From Verrucomicrobiota bacterium (lineage in GTDB: Bacteria > Verrucomicrobiota > Verrucomicrobiia > Chthoniobacterales > UBA10450): a stretch of 5,588 nucleotides of DNA. The translations under genes and the position numbers were made by a program. Shown here one piece after another: positions 1 through 5,479 of the stretch. The first letter of the stretch is position 1, and each line of letters opens with the position of its first letter. Under the pieces are notes generated by a model. It saw only the letters and a list, made by a program, of their open reading frames with translations. It did no database searches and was not told the origin of the DNA. The stretch is taken from positions 1-5,588 of the forward strand of contig QHNF01000109.1 of NCBI GenBank assembly GCA_003218345.1. The letters are read 5' to 3'.

Positions 1-985
1 AGTTTATTTTCGCATCAACAAATTTCCGGATTACGGGAAGCTCGCGCATTTCGATCTCACGCAGTTGCAATCGACCGGCCGGGTGAAGCACGATGAATAC
101 GACAAAGAACACATCGGCGATTTTGCGCTTTGGAAAGCGTGGGACGAAGAAGACGGCGATGTGGCGTGGGAAAGTCCATGGGGCCCCGGCCGTCCCGGAT
201 GGCACATTGAATGCAGCGCAATGGCGACGGCGTTGCTGGGCGATGAGATTGATATCCACTGCGGCGGCGTCGATAACATTTTCCCACACCACGAAGCGGA
301 GATCGCCCAGAGCGAGGGCGTCACCGGAAAAAAATTCGTGCGCTACTGGCTGCACTGCGCGCATTTGCTGGTCGATGGCCAGAAGATGTCAAAATCGCTC
401 GGCAATTTCTATACGTTGCCGAATCTTTTGGAAAAGGGATACACTGGCTGCGAAATTCGTTACGCGCTGATGCGGGTGCATTATCGTGCGCCGCTCAATT
501 TCACCTGGGACGGGATGCAGGAAGCGCGCCAGGCGCTGATCCGCACCGATGAATGGCTGGCGCGGCTTCGAGAAAAATCGCGGGAAACAAGCGTCCAACG
601 CTCAACATCCAACGTCCAACGTCCAACGCAGGAGTTTGAAGAAGCGCTCGATGAGGATCTGAACATTTCCGCAGCCCTTGGTTTTTTATTCGAAACAATT
701 CGCGAAACAAATCGCGCGATGGATCGAAACGAACTCGATGCTAGCTCGGCAAACGCTTGGTTGGATTGGTGGAAACGAGTCAACAACGTTCTCGATCTCG
801 AAACGGAGGCGGAAGTGGTGATACCGGCGGAAGTGGCGCAGCTGGCAAAAGAGCGCGAGAACACCAGACGCGAAAAAAATTGGAGGAAAAGCGACGAACT
901 GCGGGATCGAATTGCCGCGCTAGGCTGGGAAGTGCGCGACACGAACGACGGGCAAAAACTCACGCCTCGCGCCAGCTCTGGGTAG
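1..985 (+). CDS. cysS: Cysteinyl-tRNA synthetase, C-terminal ~327 residues (5' end outside window)
   Basis: This enzyme charges tRNA-Cys with cysteine in the cytoplasm, using ATP. The frame is open from base 2, so the start, the HIGH motif and the first zinc-binding Cys lie upstream; about 327 residues remain of a family usually near 460-500. Counting from the first whole codon, the class I KMSKS loop is at about 128-132 ([12 protein letters not shown]). The zinc-site segment WHIECSAM (Cys71) and FPHHEAE (His96, Glu100) match E. coli Cys209, His234 and Glu238 with the same 25- and 4-residue spacings. The helical anticodon-binding region follows, ending in a [10 protein letters not shown] tail typical of the family. 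One oddity is a low-complexity stretch at about residues 197-210 ([14 protein letters not shown]), encoded by a heptamer array, in the linker before the helical domain. The gene stops at TAG 983-985, 22 bases before a large inverted repeat. The identification is firm. Confidence 0.97.
   Translation, partial: VYFRINKFPDYGKLAHFDLTQLQSTGRVKHDEYDKEHIGDFALWKAWDEEDGDVAWESPWGPGRPGWHIECSAMATALLGDEIDIHCGGVDNIFPHHEAEIAQSEGVTGKKFVRYWLHCAHLLVDGQKMSKSLGNFYTLPNLLEKGYTGCEIRYALMRVHYRAPLNFTWDGMQEARQALIRTDEWLARLREKSRETSVQRSTSNVQRPTQEFEEALDEDLNISAALGFLFETIRETNRAMDRNELDASSANAWLDWWKRVNNVLDLETEAEVVIPAEVAQLAKERENTRREKNWRKSDELRDRIAALGWEVRDTNDGQKLTPRASSG
594..628 (+). repeat. Tandem heptamer array (TCCAACG x4 plus one degenerate unit) inside cysS
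   Basis: Five consecutive 7-base units are visible: TCCAACG, CTCAACA (degenerate), then TCCAACG three times. Because 7 and 3 share no factor, three units make 21 bases and the same seven-residue cycle (S-N-V-Q-R-P-T) is read in every forward frame. The reverse strand reads R-W-T-L-D-V-G. A pure array therefore has no stop codon in any of the six frames. Here it encodes most of the CysRS linker segment at about residues 197-210. From memory, such arrays are scattered through Verrucomicrobiota genomes, both between and within genes; I could not check this. Confidence 0.85.
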
Positions 986-1006
986 CGCACGCGTCTGGCG
1001 ATTCTG

Positions 1007-1139
1007 GGGAGCACAGGCTGCCAGCCTGTAGTTGCCGGCAGCCCTGCCGGCAACATCTTTGCACACGCAACTCGGGGTAACGCCAGTTCCCGGTCTCGGC
1101 AAGCCGCCGAGACCTACAGGCTGGCAGCCTTGTGCTCCC
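1007..1139. repeat. Large nested inverted-repeat element (REP/MITE-like) downstream of cysS
   Basis: The outer arms are 1007-1031 and 1114-1139. They are complementary over 25 base pairs with one bulged T in the right arm. Inside lie two independent hairpins: 1031-1040/1045-1054 (10 bp, loop GCCC) and 1092-1100/1106-1114 (9 bp, loop AAGCC). Each outer arm is itself close to palindromic (ACAGGCTG-C-CAGCCTGT at 1013-1029, with an imperfect match in the right arm). The strand can therefore fold either as one long cruciform with two inner arms or as four hairpins in a row. The element fills over half of the 237-base gap between cysS and the next gene. No protein or transposase is encoded here. 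It could be a non-autonomous repeat, an mRNA 3'-end stabiliser or a transcription attenuator. No T-run follows it, so a classical intrinsic terminator is unlikely. The remainder, 1140-1222, shows no clear feature. Confidence 0.85.
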
Positions 1140-1222
1140 TCACAAACACGCACCACGCAAGGGGCGTGGAATTTGCGCTCGCGCGATGCGAATGATTTGC
1201 TCATTCTTGAGCGTCATCACTC

Positions 1223-1900
1223 ATGTTTGCGTCTGCTGATTTTCTTAACCTCGAACACACTGCCCATCCGAAGTTGTTCGAGAACCAGAATTACGTCTGG
1301 GATGCGCTCAAACAGATTGCGAGTTACCTGCAATTTCGCTTGAAGCCCGCGGTCTTAGGCGAGCTGATGGGCAAACCGTTCGTCAGTAATCACGTTTTCA
1401 TTGGCAGAGGAACGATCGTCGAGCAAGGCGCGGTGCTAAAAGGTCCAGCATGGATCGGTGAAAATTGCCGGATTCGCAGTGGTTGTTACGTGCGCGAAAA
1501 CGTGATCGCGGGAAATAACGTCGTGATGGGTAACTCGTGCGAATTCAAGAATTGCATTCTTTTCGATGAAGTGCAGGCGCCGCATTTCAATTACGTCGGC
1601 GATTCCGTCCTTGGCTATCACGCTCATCTTGGCGCAGGCGTAATTCTCTCAAACGTGAAACTCGATCATAGCGAAATCGCGGTGGTGACGCCCGATGGCA
1701 ATATAGCGACCGGGCTCACAAAATTCGGCGCAATCGTGGGCGATCGAACGGAAATTGGTTGCAACGCCGTTATTAACCCCGGCTCAGTCCTGGGACGCGA
1801 TTGCATGATTTATCCGGGGGTTACTTTCCGCGGCGTCCTGCCCCACGGCAGCATGGTGAAACTACGGCAGGAGCTACAAGTAATAGAGAAACGCGACTAG
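1223..1900 (+). CDS. Stand-alone left-handed beta-helix acyl/nucleotidyl-sugar transferase, GlmU C-domain-like
   Basis: This 225-residue protein has a helical N-terminal part (about 1-50) followed by hexapeptide repeats (about 54-205, for example IGRGTIVEQGAVLKGPAWIG and IGCNAVINPGSVLG) that should form a left-handed beta-helix, usually a trimer. It resembles the acetyltransferase half of GlmU: PHFNYVGDSVLG lines up with GlmU GHLTYLGDAEIG. This places His121 at the catalytic His363 of E. coli GlmU, Tyr124 at Tyr366 and Lys167 (TKFGAIVGD) at Lys392. The position of GlmU Asn377 is His135 here. The GlmU uridylyltransferase domain is absent, so a sugar or sugar-nucleotide acyltransferase acting in envelope precursor synthesis is plausible, but the substrate is unknown. 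An in-frame TGA at 1208-1210 and no other start codon before 1223 make ATG 1223 the first possible start. No strong ribosome binding site is visible. The end converges on tRNA-Ser. Confidence 0.85.
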   Translation: MFASADFLNLEHTAHPKLFENQNYVWDALKQIASYLQFRLKPAVLGELMGKPFVSNHVFIGRGTIVEQGAVLKGPAWIGENCRIRSGCYVRENVIAGNNVVMGNSCEFKNCILFDEVQAPHFNYVGDSVLGYHAHLGAGVILSNVKLDHSEIAVVTPDGNIATGLTKFGAIVGDRTEIGCNAVINPGSVLGRDCMIYPGVTFRGVLPHGSMVKLRQELQVIEKRD

Positions 1901-1956
1901 CCGACACTTGAGTCATTGATTCAGGGGAACGATCAAGAGCAGAAATGAGAAAACCG

Positions 1957-2041
1957 CGGATGGGCGGGGATTCGAACCCCGGGTGCCTTTTGGCACACAC
2001 GCTTTCCAGGCGTGCACAATAGACCGCTCTGTCACCCATCC
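1957..2041 (-). tRNA. tRNA-Ser, anticodon GGA
   Basis: Read on the minus strand, 85 bases fold into a class II cloverleaf. The acceptor stem is GGATGGG/CCCATCC with discriminator G, typical for serine. A short D arm (ACA/TGT) contains AGCGGTCTA. The anticodon stem CACGC/GCGTG holds loop CTGGAAA with anticodon GGA, which reads UCC and UCU. A long variable arm (GTGCC-AAAA-GGCAC) and a T arm (CGGGG-TTCGAAT-CCCCG) complete it. CCA is not encoded; CGG and then a short T-run follow on the minus strand. It starts 13 bases after the hemQ stop on the same strand, so it may be cut from a hemQ read-through transcript unless it has its own promoter within hemQ. Confidence 0.96.
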
Positions 2042-2054
2042 GTAGGATTGAAAC

Positions 2055-2876
2055 TCAAAGTCGCAATCGACGGAACAATTCGTCGAGCCGCAGCTGAATA
2101 CCTATGTAAAATTCACCGAAGTCCGCATACTCTGCGCTCACGGGATCGAAACGCATTTTGTAAACAATCGCTTTGATCTGAAACGTGTCGCGGGCAAATA
2201 GGGTCACGCCCCATTCCGCGTCATCCAGGCCAGTTGAGCCGGTGATGAGCTGTTTCACTTTTCCAGCGAACTCACGGCCAACGCTTGCATGACCTTTCAT
2301 TAAGTTACGGCGCTCGTCGTACGGGAGTGCGTACCAATTTCGCTGCTCGCCGCGGCGCTTGCTCATGTTATAAAAGCAAACGACCGGCCAATCGGGCAGC
2401 GTGGGATAAACTCGCTCCTGCCGATAATGCTTGATGCGCTCGCGAAACGCTTTCATTGCTTCAGCGAACTTCTCTGAATCCGGTTTGATGTTTTGCTCCT
2501 TCTCGAGGGTCTGCGCGTATTCTTCCTCGGTCGTGATGTACTCGCTCTCTTCCGTGAGCGAGAGATAACTGTAAACCGGTGTCAGGACATCAGCGCCTAG
2601 CGAGAGCGACAGTTGTTTTTCGATCTTGTTGGCGTTGTGCAAATCCGGCGCGATCAACATGAACCCGATATCGGCTTTCGGCGTGACCATGCTCAGTGTC
2701 AGCAACTGCGTCGATTCCATAGCGCGAACTTCCTGCACGAGCGACGAGAGATTCGTCTTGGCCGCATTTTGCTCTTCCCGGCCGAGCAACTGCCATTGAC
2801 CGTATTCGATCTGGTAAAACAAGTGCAGACAATGCCAGCCTTCTTCGGGCACGAGCGACAGGTTTTTATCAGTCAT
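2055..2876 (-). CDS. hemQ: Coproheme decarboxylase (HemQ), chlorite dismutase family
   Basis: HemQ removes two propionate carboxyl groups from coproheme with hydrogen peroxide, giving heme b in the last step of the coproporphyrin-dependent pathway. The 273-residue protein carries the family signatures RVYPTLP, FYNMSKRR, NWYALPYDERRNLMKGH and KQLITGSTGLDDAEWGVTLFA. Arg155, Tyr169, Lys173, His196 and Gln209 match Arg131, Tyr145, Lys149, His172 and Gln185 of S. aureus HemQ at a constant offset of 24, which covers the radical Tyr and the heme-ligand His. Gln209 sits where true chlorite dismutases have Arg, so HemQ is favoured over Cld. The N-terminal ferredoxin-like half spans about 14-110. A charged, probably helical stretch at about 113-153 is roughly 24 residues longer than my recollection of the S. 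aureus loop. On the minus strand, GGAG lies 11 bases before ATG 2876. A rhomboid-like gene lies upstream and tRNA-Ser immediately downstream, both on the same strand. Confidence 0.94.
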   Translation of the reverse strand: MTDKNLSLVPEEGWHCLHLFYQIEYGQWQLLGREEQNAAKTNLSSLVQEVRAMESTQLLTLSMVTPKADIGFMLIAPDLHNANKIEKQLSLSLGADVLTPVYSYLSLTEESEYITTEEEYAQTLEKEQNIKPDSEKFAEAMKAFRERIKHYRQERVYPTLPDWPVVCFYNMSKRRGEQRNWYALPYDERRNLMKGHASVGREFAGKVKQLITGSTGLDDAEWGVTLFARDTFQIKAIVYKMRFDPVSAEYADFGEFYIGIQLRLDELFRRLRL

Positions 2877-2952
2877 CAGCGGCTATTCTCCGCCGTGAAA
2901 ATTTCGGGTCAAGCAAGGTGTAGCGTCGTTTGTGTCAAACACCGAACTACCC

Positions 2953-2973
2953 AGGCGCTTGGCACAAGCGCCT
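2953..2973. repeat. Perfect 9-bp hairpin between the rhomboid-like gene and hemQ
   Basis: AGGCGCTTG (2953-2961) and CAAGCGCCT (2965-2973) are perfectly complementary around a three-base loop, GCA. The hairpin lies 19 bases beyond the rhomboid-like stop and 76 bases before the hemQ start in minus-strand direction. No T-run follows on either strand, so it is not a classical intrinsic terminator. It may be a short member of the repeat family seen elsewhere in the window, or an RNA element separating the expression of the two genes. Confidence 0.7.
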
Positions 2974-2992
2974 CTACAACTCCGAATCGCGA

Positions 2993-3775
2993 TCAGTGGG
3001 CCGGTGTTTCCGCCTTCGGCAAATGCGCGATGCAATATTCCTCGCCATCACGCGAGACGCGGAAATCGAGATTCGGATCGGTCAACTCTGTCGCTCCGCA
3101 GACTGCGCATTTGTGAAGCGGCTCGGTTTCACTTCGAGAACTCTGCGCATAGCGTCTCCGGCGCGAAGAAACTTCGCTGCGATGCCGCGCCGCATAAATA
3201 ATTTCCGGCCCAAAAAAGATCAGATAATTGGCCAACGCCGCGATTAGCGCCATGCGGTAGGAATTCGAGCCACCAGCAAATCCGAGAATTAAAAACGCCG
3301 CTGAGACCCACGCGACCCACTTGATTTTCACTGGCAAAACAAAAAATAGATAGATCACCTGGTCCGGATAGAACCGGGCAAACGCGTAAAACAACGACGC
3401 GTACAACATGGAGTTGGAAAAACGAGCCCCGAAGAAGAATGCGGCCGCTGTCGTGCCGATCATCCCGACGAAGAAATAAAGCGTGAGGCGGAATGCTCCC
3501 CACGCTTGCTCAAGTCCTTCACCGATGAACCAGAGGAACCAAAGAAGGAGGAGAATCCACAAGAAGCTATCGGTTTGCGGGAGAAAAATATAAGTGATCA
3601 ACCGCCAGACTTCGCCATGGCGAATCTGCCCCGGATCGAGCTCAAGCACGGAACGAAAACCGGGATTTAGCCGCAAGAGCAAAAAGACGAGCGCGTTAAA
3701 ACCGACGATGATGCGCATAAATCCCGGGATGCCAAGAAAACCGAGACGGCGTTCGAGCTTATCGAGCGAGGGCAT
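2993..3775 (-). CDS. Rhomboid/derlin-like membrane protein, probably non-proteolytic, with C-terminal zinc-ribbon-like tail
   Basis: The protein is 260 residues from ATG 3775. About six hydrophobic segments are visible, near 20-36, 66-86, 97-117, 123-147, 152-169 and 174-193, so it should sit in the inner membrane. HGEVWRLITYIF (Trp57-Arg58) matches the WR motif of the rhomboid/derlin L1 loop, and GEGLEQAWGAFRL resembles the segment after rhomboid TM2. The Ser of a GxSG motif and the TM6 His of active rhomboids are not seen; the matching regions read GARFSNSML and NSYRMALIAALANYLIFF. A pseudoprotease or chaperone-like role is therefore inferred. After a basic, Ser/Arg-rich linker, the tail carries Cys223-x2-Cys226 and Cys248-x2-His251, a likely metal site. 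GTG codons at 3799 and 3829 could extend the N-terminus, but the latter lies in a hairpin element and MPSLDKLERRLG looks like a natural start. No Shine-Dalgarno sequence is seen. hemQ lies 116 bases downstream on the same strand. Confidence 0.8.
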   Translation of the reverse strand: MPSLDKLERRLGFLGIPGFMRIIVGFNALVFLLLRLNPGFRSVLELDPGQIRHGEVWRLITYIFLPQTDSFLWILLLLWFLWFIGEGLEQAWGAFRLTLYFFVGMIGTTAAAFFFGARFSNSMLYASLFYAFARFYPDQVIYLFFVLPVKIKWVAWVSAAFLILGFAGGSNSYRMALIAALANYLIFFGPEIIYAARHRSEVSSRRRRYAQSSRSETEPLHKCAVCGATELTDPNLDFRVSRDGEEYCIAHLPKAETPAH

Positions 3776-3813
3776 GAGGTGCGGCAGCGTAAGGTTCACC
3801 CGTCTCGTTTTCA

Positions 3814-3867
3814 AGGTAGGGCGGTTCACCGAATCACCCGTGGGCGATTGGGGTCAATCGCCTACCT
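3814..3867. repeat. Nested inverted-repeat element in the divergent rhomboid-like/gcvT intergenic region
   Basis: Outer arms AGGTAGG (3814-3820) and CCTACCT (3861-3867) are perfectly complementary. Inside, GGCGATTG (3843-3850) and CAATCGCC (3855-3862) form an 8-bp stem with loop GGGT; it shares two bases with the outer arm, so the two folds compete. A small stem, CGGT/ACCG (3822-3825/3828-3831), lies to its left. The layout of outer arms with two inner hairpins resembles the element at 1007-1139, at smaller scale. It occupies the middle of the 136-base divergent region, where promoters for both genes are expected. I could not pick out convincing -35/-10 boxes or a glycine riboswitch. Confidence 0.65.
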
Positions 3868-3911
3868 GCGGCGCGCATTGCGCACTTTATTCCGGAAGTC
3901 TAGTTTGGCGC

Positions 3912-5072
3912 GTGAGCGAAGCCGCCCCGAAAAAGACGCCGCTGTACGAAGAGCACGTGAAGCTCGGCGCGAGGATGGTTCCATTCGCAGGCCGGCTCAT
4001 GCCGGTGCAATACACCAGCATCGTCGAGGAACATCAGGCCGTTCGAAATAATGTCGGCATCTTCGACATTTCGCATATGGGACAGTTGATTGTTCACGGA
4101 ACTGGCGCGCGCGCATGCCTGAACAGGATGCTCACAAACAACATGGACAAGCTCGATGTCGGCACGGGGCAATACACGTTTTTGCTGAACGAGCGGGGAG
4201 GAATTATCGATGATCTGATTATTTATCGGATCGATGAGCAGAAGTTTCTGCTCGTGGTGAATGCGTCGCGCACGGATGAAGATTTCGCCTGGCTGCAAAA
4301 ACACCTTGAGGGGCGATCTCCTGATCGCCCCAGCGGCGGACTAGAGACCGCCGCTCTTTGTAAACTCGAAAACCGCAGCGCGGATTTTGGTGGAGTGGCG
4401 ATTCAAGGTCCGCGCCTTATAGAGCTGTTTCACGCGCTCTTCGGCAAAGATGTCGAGATTCCGCCGCGAAATCACATCATCGAACTTCTGTTCAATGGGG
4501 CTGATGAGATAAGTGAGACAGATGTTTCGGTCGCTCGAACTGGTTACACGGGCGAGGACGGCATAGAAGTCTTCTTTCGCGCCACGGATGCGGTGAAATT
4601 CTGGAACGCCGCGCTTGAAAAAGGAAAGCCGTTCGGAATCAAGCCGTGCGGGCTCGGCGCTCGCGATACGTTGCGCTTGGAGATGTGCTATCCGCTCAAC
4701 GGTTCCGATCTGTCGCCGGAGCGGAATCCGATTGAAGCGGGACTCGGTTTCTTTGTCGATCTGTCCAAGCCGAATTTCATCGGGCGCGATGTTCTCCTTC
4801 GAGTGAAAGAAAGCGGCTCGCGAGAAAAGCTCGTCCCGTTTCGCATGAAACAAAAAGGGCCGCCGCCGCGACCTCACTATCCGGTTTTCCAGAACGGCGA
4901 ACGCATCGGCGAAGTAACCAGCGGCACGGTTTCTCCGAGCTTGAACTGGGGTGTAGGGATGGCATATGTCTCGGCGGCGCACGCGAAGATCGGCACCCAA
5001 ATCGACATTGAAATTCGCGGCCAGAAATTTACCGCTACCATAGAAAAGAAACCGCTCTACAAGAAATCATGA
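3912..5072 (+). CDS. gcvT: Aminomethyltransferase, T-protein of the glycine cleavage system
   Basis: GcvT moves the methylene group from the aminomethyl-lipoyl arm of H-protein to tetrahydrofolate, releasing ammonia, in the cytoplasm. From GTG 3912 it has 386 residues against about 360-370 usually. Signatures in order are TPLYEEHVKLGARMVPFAG (9-27), VGIFDISHMGQ (48-58), GGIIDDLIIYR (96-106, with the folate-contacting Asp), VAIQGP (162-167), RTGYTGEDGIEVF (209-221), CGLGARDTLRLE (246-257) and the C-terminal barrel domain (GEVTSGTVSPSLNWGVGMAYV, split here at 333-344 and 345-353). The frame is open back to 3594, but that part lies antisense to the rhomboid-like gene and lacks family similarity. 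GTG 3912, with GGAAG 13 bases upstream, starts just before the conserved region, so it is the best though not certain start. Residues 135-150 are an in-frame insertion encoded by two hairpins, which accounts for the extra length. The stop overlaps gcvH as ATGA, implying translational coupling. Confidence 0.95.
   Translation: MSEAAPKKTPLYEEHVKLGARMVPFAGRLMPVQYTSIVEEHQAVRNNVGIFDISHMGQLIVHGTGARACLNRMLTNNMDKLDVGTGQYTFLLNERGGIIDDLIIYRIDEQKFLLVVNASRTDEDFAWLQKHLEGRSPDRPSGGLETAALCKLENRSADFGGVAIQGPRLIELFHALFGKDVEIPPRNHIIELLFNGADEISETDVSVARTGYTGEDGIEVFFRATDAVKFWNAALEKGKPFGIKPCGLGARDTLRLEMCYPLNGSDLSPERNPIEAGLGFFVDLSKPNFIGRDVLLRVKESGSREKLVPFRMKQKGPPPRPHYPVFQNGERIGEVTSGTVSPSLNWGVGMAYVSAAHAKIGTQIDIEIRGQKFTATIEKKPLYKKS
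4310..4355 (+). repeat. Back-to-back pair of perfect hairpins inserted in frame in gcvT
   Basis: GGGGCGATC (4310-4318) and GATCGCCCC (4323-4331) pair over 9 bp around TCCT. Directly abutting, AGCGGCGG (4332-4339) and CCGCCGCT (4348-4355) pair over 8 bp around an 8-base loop. The pair encodes most of GcvT residues 135-150 (RSPDRPSGGLETAALC), which interrupt an otherwise normal junction HLEG/KLENRSADFGG. The gcvT frame is the only forward frame open across it: the others hit TGA at 4322 and TAG at 4342. It has the look of a REP-like unit that entered the gene in a tolerated surface loop. Confidence 0.8.
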
Positions 5073-5449
5073 ATGTCCCAGACGATTTGCTTTACACCGA
5101 ATCACACGAATGGATTAAACGAGAAAATAACGACACTGTCCGTGTCGGCGTCACCGATCACGCGCAATCTGAATTGACCGACGTGGTTTATGTCGAATTG
5201 CCGAAAATGGATCGGCAGGCGAACGCGAAAGAGCCAATTGCCGTAGTCGAATCAGTGAAAGCCGCCAGCGACATTTATGCGCCGGTAAAAGGATCAGTGG
5301 TCGAAGTAAACAAAGCGCTCGAAGCGGATCCCAGCTTGATCAACCGTGAACCGTACGGCCAGGGCTGGATTTTCGTTCTCAAGATCGACAACGCGGACGA
5401 GCTCAAGCAATTGAAAAATGCGGCAGCGTACCGAAAACAGATTGGATAG
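5069..5449 (+). CDS. gcvH: Glycine cleavage system H-protein (lipoyl carrier)
   Basis: GcvH carries the aminomethyl group on a lipoylated lysine between P-protein, T-protein and lipoamide dehydrogenase. The 126-residue length is normal. The fold markers are present: LLYTESHEWIK (7-17), VRVGVTDHAQSELTDVVYVELP (split as 24-33 and 34-45), the lipoylation loop AVVESVKAASDIYAPVKG with Lys64 as the modified residue (E. coli uses the equivalent Lys), and LINREPYGQGWIFVLKI near 94-110. The start ATG overlaps the gcvT stop (ATGA), so translation is probably coupled; AAGAAA just upstream is a weak binding site. The downstream gene does not look like gcvP, so P-protein and lipoamide dehydrogenase must be encoded elsewhere. 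No terminator is visible after the TAG. Confidence 0.97.
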   Translation: MNVPDDLLYTESHEWIKRENNDTVRVGVTDHAQSELTDVVYVELPKMDRQANAKEPIAVVESVKAASDIYAPVKGSVVEVNKALEADPSLINREPYGQGWIFVLKIDNADELKQLKNAAAYRKQIG

Positions 5450-5479
5450 AGTTCCGTCTGTTGCGTCGAACCCTAAACG

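Noticed and set aside
594..628. CRISPR array
   Set aside because: The units are contiguous heptamers with no spacers, inside an open reading frame.
481..1056. Minus-strand frame of 191 codons opposite cysS
   Set aside because: It is antisense to strongly conserved CysRS sequence, is low complexity (Ser/Arg-rich) and includes repeat-derived segments read from the heptamer array and inverted repeat.
1908..1924. Terminator after the beta-helix transferase gene
   Set aside because: TGAGTC/GATTCA near 1909-1923 gives only a weak 6-bp stem with a wobble pair and is not followed by a T-run.
2055..2876. True chlorite dismutase rather than HemQ
   Set aside because: The distal Arg of chlorite dismutase is Gln209 here, and the Tyr169/Lys173 pair with MSKRR is typical of HemQ.
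2613..3116. Plus-strand frame of 167 codons over the hemQ 5' end
   Set aside because: It runs antisense across conserved HemQ sequence and through the intergenic hairpin, with no family resemblance.
3594..3911. N-terminal extension of gcvT
   Set aside because: The frame is open, but it overlaps the rhomboid-like gene on the other strand, runs through a hairpin element, and T-protein homology begins only after GTG 3912.
3776..3911. Glycine riboswitch upstream of gcvT
   Set aside because: Such riboswitches often precede gcv operons, but I find no matching conserved core or tandem aptamer, and the space is largely taken by the hairpin element.
4341..5000. Minus-strand frame of 219 codons opposite gcvT
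   Set aside because: It is antisense to conserved T-protein motifs and has no recognisable domain; a shadow of codon bias in gcvT.
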